Shown: one piece after another, positions 35,021 to 44,157 of the stretch
Layout of the letters: the number at the start of each line of letters is the position of its first letter
Numbering within the stretch: the first letter of the stretch is position 1
Source of the DNA: Symsagittifera roscoffensis
Lineage: Eukaryota; Xenacoelomorpha; Acoela; Convolutidae
Assembly: GCF_963678635.1 (NCBI RefSeq)
Contig: NC_087067.1
Location: forward strand, 30,354,401 to 30,418,400
Length of the DNA stretch: 64,000 nt
Direction of reading: 5' to 3'
Program-made: the position numbers and the translations under genes
Notes under the pieces: generated by a model
What the model was told of the DNA's origin: nothing
What the model saw: the letters and a program-made list of their open reading frames with translations, nothing else
Databases searched by the model: none

Positions 35021-36890
35021 TCGTGTCAGAGGTTTGGACCAGTTTTTGAAATTCCGCGCGTCAATGAAAGCTACCATAGGGCCACGTAGAGGAACAAATT
35101 CGCGCTAACCAAATCAGCGATAGGTTGGTTACAATACAAAGCTCCAATCAAATAAAGATTAAAAGGAAAGCTTTGAAAATTTCGCAATTTAGAAAACGTA
35201 ACTAACGTAACTAAAAGAGTTCTTGTTACTCAAAAACGAAGAAAAAAATGTTTGCCATTCAATATCTGATGATAACAATTGAAAAAAGACCAAGATCTTG
35301 AGCTTTGCGAGTCACCCTAATTAATCAGTTACCTAGCATCCAGATGTCGTACCTTTTTTTTGAAGTTTTTTTACTAGGCGGCAAAAATGTTTTGCCATAA
35401 TTCTTTTCGTTTGAAGTTTCCCCGCCTAAACGGTTAAGCCCAAGTATTTTTTCCGCAACACAAAAAAATGGCTCTCGAAAAAGTGGAAATACTCAAGAAT
35501 TATCCTCAAGAATCTGACAATTGGATCTCAATGGGTAAAAGAAGTTGTTGGAAGCTCCCCCGCAAAAACTGTTACGCCCAAATTGCTTACAAAAAACCTG
35601 ACACTTGGAAAAGTAGAATTTTTGATTTACTGATTGTGTTCTGAATTTTTTTGGTTTTCTCAAAAGTTTTCCTGTCAAATGAATTTTTTATTTGTTCTAA
35701 TGGAGAAAGCGGCTTCAGGGGAAGTCATAAGCATTGATGGCTACAGGTTTCAAACTTTTGAGATTTTTCTATTACCAGTACAAACCAAGTTTTTTGAATT
35801 CCACCAAAAGAAAGGTTTGAAAAAGGTTCCCCTGTATCAGCAACTACCTTCAAATTTTAATTAAAAAAAGATTTATGGCCCTTAGAAAAGTCAGGGCTTT
35901 GATTCTTGTTTGTTTTTTGAAAGCTGACATTTCTCGAAAACTTTCGAGACGAATCTGAAGTCATTTTTAAAATTAAAACAACAAGTTGTCGGAAACCTAC
36001 ATGCAAAATCTGCTACGCCTTAAAAATTGTACAAAAAAAATTGTTTTTAGTCAAGTTCTAAATTCTCAAAAAAATCACTCCTACTTAATTTTATAAGAGA
36101 ACCAGCTGATGTTTTGACTAAAACCCAATTTTTGAGTTATCCGTTTCATTCTGCAGCAGTACAAAAATTTCATTAATTTAACAAACAGGTATTTCCAGCT
36201 TTAGCTGGCCTCTATTACTAATAACTATTAGGGTTGAAAATCAGTGTCTCTGTATAAATCTAAGCTGGTCTGACTATCGACCAACCAGTTTTAGTGTAAA
36301 TAATTAGAGATAATTACGAAACATGATTTTTTACTTGCAAATGCTTTACAAGCATTTTTAAAGGTATGAGAAGCTAAAAAGGTCTTCAAAACCAAAATCA
36401 TGGGCTTTGAAAAAACAATAATTGATTAATATTAATAATTGAATATTTAAAAACTATATTATAATTAAGAACTTGGTCCAAAGGGTAACTATAATCGATA
36501 CTATTGTAACATTTTATGAAAACCTATTACAATTGGTTATCATCCATGAAACATCAGTGCGGGTCATATGTTTTTGAAAATTGGGGATCAATCACATAAT
36601 TTACACCGATTCGGTTTATGGAGAAAAAATACAATTTTTTACCTAGCCAACATTGAAAAAAGTATATCTTCTAAATAAAAAATTGAGTTATGGAAAAAAC
36701 TAAAACGTCGATTTGATTTAATCAAGATACAAAAAAATTGATAGTAAAACCTAACTTTTTTATGACTCGGTCTATTCTGATCATAAGTACTTCAAAAGTT
36801 GGATCAATTCATTTATGTCATAAAAAGTTAAAGAACAATTTGTTTAGAAAAATTGAAACTTGCTTGAAGACGGATTAGTTTTAATTTTAG
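35021..36890. other. AT-rich, includes a second block of the 5.9-7.2-kb degenerate repeat
   Basis: Positions about 35,450-36,110 carry ATGGCTCTCGAAAAAGTGGA and ATGGCCCTTAGAAAAGTCAG spaced by poly-T and TCTCGAAAACTTTC segments, as in the repeat at 5,880-7,170. The rest of the stretch shows nothing recognisable. Confidence 0.6.
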
Positions 36891-37101
36891 GCTTAAGCAG
36901 TGCTACGAAGTGAAGTCTCCACCGACGACGCCACAACCAGGACCGAAAACAACACCGAAGCCTTCTTACCATGGCAACGGTTCCTCATTAGACGACTACC
37001 ATGAAAAGAAGGACATTGTGAATAGTGATGAAACCAAGAAGATCATGTACCCATTGTTTCTGATCGTAATACTACTTCAAAAACTTCAGTTGAGTTTCTG
37101 A
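36891..37101 (+). CDS. Candidate 3' terminal exon of a host gene, proline/threonine linker and hydrophobic C-terminus
   Basis: A splice acceptor-like TTTTAATTTTAG ends at 36,890. The following frame (one base, then CTT AAG CAG) is open for about 70 codons to TGA at 37,099-37,101. It encodes a Cys-Tyr start, a Pro/Thr/Lys-rich linker (KSPPTTPQPGPKTTPKPS), a charged DDYHEKKDIVNSDETKK stretch and a final hydrophobic tail (YPLFLIVILLQKLQLSF). That layout fits the end of a secreted or extracellular protein with a C-terminal membrane or GPI-anchor signal. The local base composition is markedly less AT-rich than its surroundings. A polyadenylation signal lies 84 bases after the stop. Upstream exons are not identified; the cysteine-containing segment at 21.2 kb is a possible but unproven partner. 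Confidence 0.5.
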
Positions 37102-37184
37102 AAAGTTGCTTTAACTGAGTTTCAATTAATATGCTGACACTAATTTTTTTACAATGGCAGAAAAGATTATAATCATAATATGTG

Positions 37185-37190
37185 AATAAA
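37185..37190 (+). promoter_or_regulatory. Possible polyadenylation signal
   Basis: AATAAA in TGTGAATAAAACTC, downstream of the candidate terminal exon. In AT-rich DNA this hexamer is common, so the support comes only from its position. Confidence 0.35.
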
Positions 37191-37686
37191 ACTCATATGT
37201 TTTTGTTCCAACTTTCGAAGACAACTTTCATAGGAATGTATATGCTTGTGGTGGTTTTTTATTCAAGTCACTTTAGTTTTTACACGTGGCAATTCTCCCG
37301 CACTACAAAATCGTTCCAAATTGAATTGAGACATTTTTTTTGGTTTGATCAATTCCACAAGACTCCTCAAATTGTAACACAAAAATTTTGACATCATCCG
37401 CCTAAAGTTCATAGTTTGCCATTATTTTACGAAAACAGGACAGTTACAGAACCGTCGAAGAATCAGGGCTTCGCCCCGATACAAGTAGTCTTGTTGAACG
37501 TATCGTTCGAATATAATTGAATGAAGAGTTTGGTTGTTCCGACCATTTTCGAAGAGTCCGACTATTTTCTAACTTTTAAAGAGGCGAAACCGAAAATTAG
37601 ATCCAAAACTCTTAGTCACTTATGTTTATAGGTTGAAATGTATCAAAAAATGGATCCTTGATAACTTAAAAAAGTCGTCATCGAGA

Positions 37687-37793
37687 ACAGAGAGCGAGAG
37701 GAGAGAAAGAGAGAGAGAAAGAGAGAGAAGAGGAGAGGAGAGGAGAGGAGAGGATAGATAGAGAGGATAGATAGAGATGATAGAGAGAGAGAC

Positions 37794-37824
<31 letters not shown>

Positions 37825-37836
37825 TGAGAAAGAGAT
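37687..37836. repeat. GA-rich microsatellite/minisatellite
   Basis: A purine-only or nearly purine-only tract of about 150 bp with GAGA, GGAGA and GATAGATAGA sub-repeats. Confidence 0.97.
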
Positions 37837-37982
37837 GTTGTCCTACAAAAGTTTACAGAATGTAACAGGAACTCAATGACTCAGTACTGCTGCAGTTCTG
37901 CTAAAGTCGTTTTGTTTTATTCAGTTACCATACCTGAAATGGTAATTGAACAGAGTAGTAGTATAGTTAATTTACACTGGGA

Positions 37983-38180
37983 TCGGGGGGGGGGGGGGAT
38001 GATCCCTACAGGGATCATTGGGTATTGAGATCCCAACGTAAATTTTTGAGATTCCATGTAAAAGTACTGATCCCATGTAAAAGTACTGATCCCATGTAAA
38101 ATTTTTCATGATCCCAAATAATGATCCCACAAACTTGAGCCCAATGTATAATTTTTTAAACCAATGATCCTGAATGTAAA
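37983..38180. repeat. G13 run followed by a GATCCCATGTAAAA minisatellite
   Basis: A G homopolymer precedes five or more imperfect copies of GATCCCATGTAAAAGTACT. The open frame on the minus strand across it is repeat-derived. Confidence 0.85.
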
Positions 38181-38838
38181 TTTTTGTTAGGTTGATAGCT
38201 AAATCGTCCAAATGCCCAGACGGTGTATTTCTTTCTTTTTGTTCATGCACCAAATTGGAGTGGTATATAAAGTGGTTATAGTGAATGTTTCATGCATGGT
38301 ATATGAAAGACGCTTGATTTATGCACCGAATATGTTTGAAATATGTGTATAGAATCAGCTTGAAATTTATTCGAATAATTTGAATAGTGCTATATGTTTC
38401 AGTATTCTATTTAGCAAACTAAAATATTTTGATAAATCCAAACTGGGCTAAATGGTTTTTGAGCCTACATTGTAATTCGATACTTGAATAATACTCTAAT
38501 TAACAAAAAAATGGAAAAAAAAATCAATTAAAGCAACTGAATAAAAAATACAAATGTTAAAAAGAAAATTGTTAAATAATGAGAAAGCATACGAAATAGG
38601 AAACGTTTCAAAATGGAATCATTATTGTAAAGGAAATCAGAAGCTTAATTTCATTGACAAGTTGATTGAAATGTATACGAAAGCAGTCATGTAGAACTAA
38701 ATAATAGTTTAATGAAAAAGCATATGGGTTAGGAAACATTCGAGTATTGTGCATGTTTGATCCGTTTTTGTGTAGAAATATTGTCTAAACTTGTACCTAA
38801 TTGTTACTATAAAATTTAAGTGGAACAAAATTTCCTGA

Positions 38839-38911
38839 GGTCCGAGTAGAGGAAAACGCATGGCGCTCGACTCTCAGCCGAGAGGCGGCGTTTCGAAACC
38901 CGCCCGGAAAT
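38839..38911 (+). repeat. tRNA-like sequence, pseudogene or SINE head
   Basis: CTCGACTCTCAGCCGAG resembles an anticodon arm with U33 and a CTC triplet at the anticodon position, and GGCGGCGTTTCGAAACCCGCC resembles a T arm. The T loop is wrong in size (GGCGG/CCGCC closes a loop around palindromic GTTTCGAAAC), so it is not a functional tRNA. Confidence 0.45.
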
Positions 38912-39104
38912 TGTACTAAAAGGAGGCAACAGTTGCTGGTAGGGTGATATCCCCCCATAGATCGATTTTGTATTTTTTTTTGATAATCTAACTTCTCGGA
39001 TTTCTGCTATTAATTTAACAATAGAGTAAAAATGTCAATTACTAAAAAATGTAATGTTTAAATGATATTGAAAAGTGTACAAAACAGCCATATAAAATAG
39101 TTAG

Positions 39105-39548
39105 TTAATGAGAAAGCATGTGAATTAGGAAACGTTTCAAAACATGATAATTTATGTAAACAAAATCAGAAGCATCACCATTAAAGTTTTTATCATAAAT
39201 CAAATGTGCAATATAAATACAAAAAGAACCGCACATGGTAGAGTTTGAGTCTTGCATGGGATAATTTGTCATTATTTCAGTGACCTGGTGAAATTTCTCG
39301 TTCAGTCCTTTAAACAGATTGATGTACTGTCAAAGAGGAAGACCGAGAGGATCAGCAAAATATAAAATATTTCTTCTGTTGCAAATCACAATCCAATGTG
39401 TCCCCGGAGAATCTGATTTTGAAGTGTTCACAATCATAATGATGTTGTTTGGGATGTGAGGAAAATTATCCGCTGCAAATACTCCAAGAAACTTATATTT
39501 CAGATGTTTACAGTTCTGAATGAGATCCTGTAACTGGATTTCATCCAT
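39105..39548 (-). pseudogene. Adenain-like cysteine protease, one nonsense codon
   Basis: This protease would process capsid proteins during maturation. The family's catalytic set is all present in one frame: histidine in GTHWIVICN, aspartate in YFADPLG, then after the lesion a glutamine followed exactly seven residues later by cysteine in STMCGSFCIYIAHLI. The frame is broken by a single TGA (39,330-39,332) directly after the FADPLGLPL motif and otherwise continues to a stop at 39,105-39,107, giving 147 codons. That is shorter than adenovirus protease but plausible for Polintons. It starts with ATG at 39,546-39,548, three bases beyond the end of the major capsid frame. Confidence 0.85.
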
Positions 39549-39550
39549 TT

Positions 39551-40852
39551 TCAGACAGTCGAAATTGGAAGGACGTTCTTTGTAACTTTACGGTCAGATG
39601 TAATAAATACATTCGATGAGCGTATACCCCAAACAAAAAGTTCCAGGTTTGCTGTCAAAGCGTTTGAGAATTGAAGATCGAGTGAAACTGAGCAGTTAGT
39701 AAGTTCTGGATGCAAGAACTCATGAGCTGCCTGCTGTGTGCTAGTGAGATCGAAACACATAATAAAGTGCTGTTGGTAGTTATCCAGAGTGATTGCCAGC
39801 CCGCAGTGCAACAAACCTAGCGCTGATAGTGTGTTAAAGAAGAGACGTTTATGATCTTGTGTACTGATTGGTGTACTTGCTATTGGGAAACCGTTCCGTC
39901 TCAAGGTAACTTGCTCCAATCCAAACTTTTCATAATGAAAAGGATTCGTTCGGTTTGTTCCTAGAAATGCATTATTTGTGTTCAATGCTTTTATAATTTG
40001 TCTAACCGGTTCACGAGCAAAAATATCTTCCTGTTGCCAGCTGCGCTGACCAGCTGTTGCAAGAAATGTTTTTGTAATTTCTTCTTGATATGGGTAGTTC
40101 GCAGGAGTTTTGAGCAAAGTTGATTCAATGGCAGAGAGCACATGGTCGGTCACAGTCATTTTTCTAACATAGAGGTTCGCTTCGAGTAATTGCAGCTTGT
40201 AATGCTTGGCAGCATCTTCAGATATGATGAGAAAGTCTTCATGAGAACGTCTGTAGGAAAGTATGAGGGTGACACTGCTCAACAAATGCTTGTCACATGT
40301 GAAAAAATCAACTCCAGCGGGTCATAGAACCAAATTTCCCTCAATTCACGGACCAGATTGAGATGTGAAATCAGCTGCATCTATTGCAGCGGGATTGTTT
40401 CCAAAACGATATCCCTGACACTTAAGGCATGAGTCCTTGGCTCCTTTGCTGTTAGAAAATTTTGTTCCAATAAAGCTTTTATGCGCAAAATTACTATTGG
40501 CATTTGAGATTTTGAGTCCATTAGCAGAGAGGGTACAATCAGAGAAAAGGGAATACAGGGAGTTGTTTACGAGGAACGGTGAATCAGACACAGTAGGATC
40601 AGTGTTGTCATATCGCAGATCAACTCCATTTGATTGCGTTACTTTGCATCGTATTTCCAAATAAATTTTTTGCAGGTCAACAAAATTATTACGGTCACTG
40701 GTGATTTCAAACTCAAGCATTAGTCCATTAGGTGAATAGACAGGTCCAATTTTTTGATCAAAAGCGTTTTCAAAAGCAATCAAAAGAGGTTGTTTTTCAA
40801 AGAAATCCAGAGAGTTATGTGTAGCTTCATTGGGTAACAAATTAACGGTCAT
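39551..40852 (-). pseudogene. Polinton major capsid protein (double jelly-roll, F54H12.2-like), broken
   Basis: The N-terminal part (40,852-40,346, 168 codons from MTVNLLPNEATHNSLDFFEK) resembles the uncharacterised F54H12.2-like proteins widespread in invertebrate genomes, which I take to be Polinton hexon-type capsid proteins. It contains MLEFEITSDRNNFVDLQKIY and SLFSDCTLSANGLKISNANS. It stops at about 40,346. A second frame, open from about 40,320 to 39,551 (about 255 codons), carries the C-terminal part with TNPFHYEKFGLEQVTLRRNG and ending in a K-rich tail. At least one frameshift lies between 40,290 and 40,350. Combined length is about 430 residues. The start overlaps the end of the preceding basic-protein gene by a few bases (ATGACCGTTAA), which fixes it. 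Confidence 0.75.
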
Positions 40853-41260
40853 TTTTTATGTTTGAGAAAAAATCTGCTCGACTTCTCACTGGTCTGGTTT
40901 TTTTTCGAATGGTTGTTTTTCTTTTTCGAGCCCCTACTGACCTTCTTCTTCGTAATCCAATCATTGGTGTCTTTCGACGACGTCTACCACTGCCGAGTTG
41001 TTTGCTTGCAGTTTTTGTGACAGTGTTTTTCAATGCTTGTTTAGGAGACTTCTTTTTCATAGCGACATCAATCAGTTCTGGCGCTGTACTCATCAAAAGT
41101 TCTCTGCCCAGTTTTTCGCAGCCGGTAGAATAACCCGTCGTGCAAACGGTATAGCAACACGACCAATACCAGCAGTCAAAGCGCCAAATCCACTGCCGCG
41201 TTGTCGGTAGTGTCCAGAGAAATGAGCAAGTGAAGCTTGCTTTGCATAATATTGTTCCAT
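40842..41260 (-). pseudogene. Small basic virion-type protein, frameshifted
   Basis: ATG at 41,258-41,260 opens a frame starting MEQYYAKQASLAHFSGHYRQ with a glycine-rich, hydrophobic next segment. After a T5 run (plus strand 41,112-41,116) the reading moves to the frame that ends at 40,842, containing GRELLMSTAPELIDVAMKKK and then a long arginine/lysine-rich tail (RRRRKTPMIGLRRRRSVGARK). The layout (short hydrophobic/glycine-rich part, amphipathic helix, very basic tail) and the position between penton and hexon resemble the DNA-binding core proteins of adenovirus-like particles and an equivalent Polinton gene. Function is inferred from position and charge. Confidence 0.6.
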
Positions 41261-41266
41261 TGGTTT

Positions 41267-42127
41267 TCAATCGAAGCGCTTGAATTTTAGAGTCAACACA
41301 ATTTTACCAGTTCCTGCAAAAGGCACTAGTCTTCCAGTTTCTGTGCGCAACTGTACCGATATTGATTGTACAGATGAAGTGAATAATTTTTTGTAGTCTA
41401 AATTAGTGAAGTTTTTTCGATGATTAGGTTCAATGCTGCAGGCACTACCGTTTTTGATGCGTCTATTTGAATCAATGACGCGTAACAATGGGGCCTTTGC
41501 CTCACCAACAGTTTGGTATTGAATAATGTCAATATAGACAAAAATTAGACTTGTCCCACTTGATAAGTCATATGGGAAATGAGATTCGTACAGTTCGTTT
41601 CCCTCATAAGATGCATCGAAGGAGGGTATCATTTTGTAACCAATGTGATATTCACCGTTCTCATCAAGCTTTGCATTGCAGCCTAACAGACTGGGTATTT
41701 GGGGACTTGGGAATGAGATTCCTTCATTTGCGTTCATCCAAATGCTCATGCTATTCGTGATTTCTTGAGGACTCGCATCAAAATGAATTTTGTCTTTGAG
41801 TTTTGTTTTTATCTCATTAATCAATTGTTCTATAAAAGTGTAATCTCCTGATTTGATAAAAATTTTTTCGCCAAAGTAAGGTCTGGAAATTGTATTCTGA
41901 TTGCCAGCGTTGGATTTACTGGCTACTACTTCGGATGCTCTGAAGTACGTAAATTCCTCATCAGTTACATTGTTTAATTTTGTTGGGAAAATTATTTCTG
42001 AGAGAGCAACTCTCCAATCTCCGTCTAAAGCTATTTCTTCTTTACAAAAATTTCTAAAACTGGCCAAAGTGTTGTCTGGGAAATAATCCATTGATGCTGT
42101 TGAAATCAAAATGTACAGTAAACTCAT
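41267..42127 (-). CDS. Polinton minor capsid protein (penton-like)
   Basis: An intact frame of 286 residues from ATG (42,125-42,127), which overlaps the last base of the integrase stop. The N-terminus MSLLYILISTASMDYFPDNT and the following LDGDWRVALSEIIFPTKL are typical of the minor (penton-type, single jelly-roll) capsid proteins of Polintons, where a short aspartate/proline-rich N-terminal motif precedes a strand with G-x-W-x-V-x-L-x-E-I-x-x-P. The body ends in a beta-rich LVPFAGTGKIVLTLKFKRF. This protein would form the vertices of an icosahedral particle. It is the only gene of the cluster with no visible lesion. Confidence 0.75.
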   Translation of the reverse strand: MSLLYILISTASMDYFPDNTLASFRNFCKEEIALDGDWRVALSEIIFPTKLNNVTDEEFTYFRASEVVASKSNAGNQNTISRPYFGEKIFIKSGDYTFIEQLINEIKTKLKDKIHFDASPQEITNSMSIWMNANEGISFPSPQIPSLLGCNAKLDENGEYHIGYKMIPSFDASYEGNELYESHFPYDLSSGTSLIFVYIDIIQYQTVGEAKAPLLRVIDSNRRIKNGSACSIEPNHRKNFTNLDYKKLFTSSVQSISVQLRTETGRLVPFAGTGKIVLTLKFKRFD

Positions 42128-43251
42128 CACTGCCCATGTTCGTTATAATCAGCTTTGTTTTCAATTAAACTAAGGTCTTTTTCATAAAGTTTTTCGTTGA
42201 TTTCTTCTTTTTCCGCACCAATTAGACTGTATGTTGGAGGGTTTACAGTAGCAATGGCAACTATTTCAAAAACTTCGTCTGTAAAAATCTGCTTGTAACC
42301 TTTTCGGAAAGGCAAGTCAGTTTTCGCTATTCGCACATAGTCACCAACATAAAATTTTGGTTTCTTTACCAACTTCGATGAACTATTTGCTATTAATGAA
42401 ACTAAAGCAGGTACATGTTTTTTTGTGACCTTGTTTGGAGCCAATTTTGTTTTTCTATTAACGCGTGAGTTAATCGTTTGAACAAAACTTTGTAATTTTT
42501 CAATATAACTGTAAGTCCATTCAAAGTCCAAGTACTTGTAGATAATACTTTTCAGCGATCGAATGTTTCTTTCGGCAAACGCTGATTTTTTTTTCACTGT
42601 GAGTATTGTATTTGATGAATTCTCGTTTATTACATAACTTTTTGATCTCTCCTTTAAACTCGGTGCCTTTGTCAACCCAAACTTTTTTTGATTGTTTTGT
42701 TTTCATCATTTTTTTGAAAGCTTCGGTTGTTTCTTTAGCATATTTGGTCTTCAGGGGTTCCACTCGTAAGTAGCGAGAGAGATAATCGACAGCAACTAAC
42801 AAGTATCGTACCCCTCGGTTATATTTAGCCAATTTATCAACATAAGCCAAGTCAAGAGATCAAACTTCGTTGATATCGTTAACAATCACTTTTAGCCGGG
42901 GATATGTTTTACGAAACAATCCATACTTTTGTATGTGACGATTGAGATCTCAGAAATTTTTTAACTTTTTTTGGTGAGAGTTGACTAGCATTTGTTAAAT
43001 TTTTAACCCTACCAAATGCAGCTGGACTTTTCGTGTAGAGTAATTTGAGTTTCTTTTCTTCACTGATAGTAGGATTTCCATTCTTTTGTTGATGTCGTCG
43101 CAAACGATTCTTTACTGCTTTCATAGTTTTTATCATCGTCGTCATCGTCGTCGTTGGTGGTGGGGAAAATTTTTTTTTTCTTGGTTTTTCTTTTATCGGA
43201 TTGCTTGGTTTTGGGTTTGAGAGCTGTGTGACATTCGACCAGAATGGCCAA
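42127..43251 (-). pseudogene. Polinton integrase, multiple lesions
   Basis: Fragments in two frames give a retroviral-type integrase: a basic N-terminal region (about 43,251-42,930) with KLKLLYTKSPAAFGRVKNLT; the catalytic core with the first aspartate in SLDLAYVDKL, the second in WVDKGTEFKGEIKKL and the glutamate in AERNIRSLKSIIYKYLDFEW; and a C-terminal chromatin-binding-like part (KPKFYVGDYVRIAKTDLPF). Lesions are a frameshift near 42,930, a TGA at 42,860-42,862 at a position where this family has tryptophan, and a frameshift at a T9 run (42,586-42,594). It would insert the element into DNA. It ends at 42,127, overlapping the penton start by one base. Confidence 0.85.
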
Positions 43252-43671
43252 AATGCAATCTCTGCAGACTTCGAAATTTTAGCAGTGAACCTTCCGAGTT
43301 AATGGTTTTGAAGGATTAACGACGTTATTCGGATGATTGGCAGAACGGTGAAGGTCAGGATATTCCCGTATTTTAAAATTTTAAATTTTCGAAGTGATGA
43401 CGTAACATTTCTGAGAAACGTCAGAAATGGCCATTTTAGCAAAAAGAACTAAGAAAAACAGAACAAATTTATCTGTGATTGCGAACAGAACGGAAATCGA
43501 AATTAAAGAAAACGACAACGAATTACAGAGAACGTCCCGAGTTGCAACTATTGTGCTGCTACAATAGTTGCAAGGCCGTTGCGAACAACGGTGAAGGGTG
43601 AAAACCAGCCTTCCGTGTTATCGTGAAATCGGACTTAAGGAGCTTGATTCAGTGGATTCACAAATCCGGAA
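43252..43671. other. Hairpin-bearing non-coding stretch before the left direct repeat
   Basis: Contains two adjacent perfect hairpins (43,542-43,591) and one ~66-base unit (about 43,606-43,675) of the family described in the leader at 44-46 kb. Its base composition matches the leader more than the Polinton, so it probably belongs to a gypsy-type element that extends further left than the direct repeat. Confidence 0.5.
43542..43591 (+). other. Two adjacent perfect RNA-type hairpins
   Basis: The first stem TTGCAACTATTGT (43,542-43,554) pairs with ACAATAGTTGCAA (43,561-43,573) around a 6-base loop GCTGCT. Immediately after it CCGTTG (43,576-43,581) pairs with CAACGG (43,586-43,591) around CGAA. 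They end 80 bases before the left direct repeat, as the larger hairpin at 56,780-56,901 precedes the right one. Confidence 0.85.
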
Positions 43672-44157
43672 GGGTTTCGGGACTGAAACTTTTAGCCTGT
43701 TAAATGAACTTTTAGCATCCTGTCATGTCCTGACTTGAATTTAACTGATATTTGGATTAGTTTTGACAAGGATGAGGTGCTAGGAGTTGGGGGAAAGGGT
43801 TGATCCATCTTCGATGGAGATGATGATTTTTATCTACTGTACAAAAACAATAGTAATATAATAAGTAGTAGCCCTGTTTTTAGGAGTGACCTCGTGGTCT
43901 GGGGATACTGAGACCCAGCCATGAGCTCACTATTTGCATGTAATTAAGTTAATTTGAGCGTTCTGGTCGAAGCCGGAGAACAGTAACGTTTTTGTCGACC
44001 CGATGTTGGAAAGACCACCGAAAAGTACTGGATTGGTAGAGACGGTGAAAAGCATGCAAAGCTCTGTTTAGACGCTAGCCAGTCGTCTTAAGACTTAGTT
44101 TTGTTATCCGTCGATATGTATCTTCCGGGCGAATGTTACATACATGTTTTTATGGCG
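43672..44157 (+). repeat. Left direct repeat, LTR candidate (486 bp)
   Basis: Matches 56,909-57,401 nearly base for base from ATGAACTTTTAGCATCCTGT to TTCCGGGCGAATGTTACA and on to TTTTTATGGCG, with about two dozen differences and small indels; the first 30 bases are more diverged. It contains a TATA-like AATATAATAAG near 43,855-43,865. A TG start is available at 43,705 and a CA end at 44,139-44,140, but similarity extends past both. The sequence after the repeat, TGGCGCTCCTGGGTG, begins TGG as a tRNA primer-binding site must; no specific tRNA match is claimed. Confidence 0.75.

Larger units (their letters stand above)
39105..43251 (-). mobile_element. Partial Polinton/Maverick (adintovirus-like) cluster
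   Basis: Five same-strand genes lie head to tail with overlaps or gaps of a few bases: integrase, penton-like minor capsid, small basic protein, major capsid, adenain-like protease. This gene set is specific to Polintons and the related adintoviruses. The protein-primed DNA polymerase B and the packaging ATPase are absent, and terminal inverted repeats were not found, so the copy is truncated. On its upstream side the sequence changes into the hairpin-rich DNA preceding the gypsy unit; on the other side it gives way to AT-rich sequence. Most genes carry one or two disabling lesions, so it is recently dead. Confidence 0.88.

Noticed and set aside
37198-38253. Minus-strand frame at 37,972-38,253 and plus frame at 37,182-37,391 as genes.
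   Set aside because: The first is translated minisatellite; the second is low-complexity with no motif.
38839-38911. Functional tRNA-Glu (CTC) gene.
   Set aside because: The T arm has the wrong loop, acceptor ends do not pair convincingly and the D arm is poor, so only a tRNA-like relic is claimed.
40437-41210. Plus-strand frames opposite the Polinton capsid genes.
   Set aside because: Antisense shadows of the capsid and basic-protein genes.
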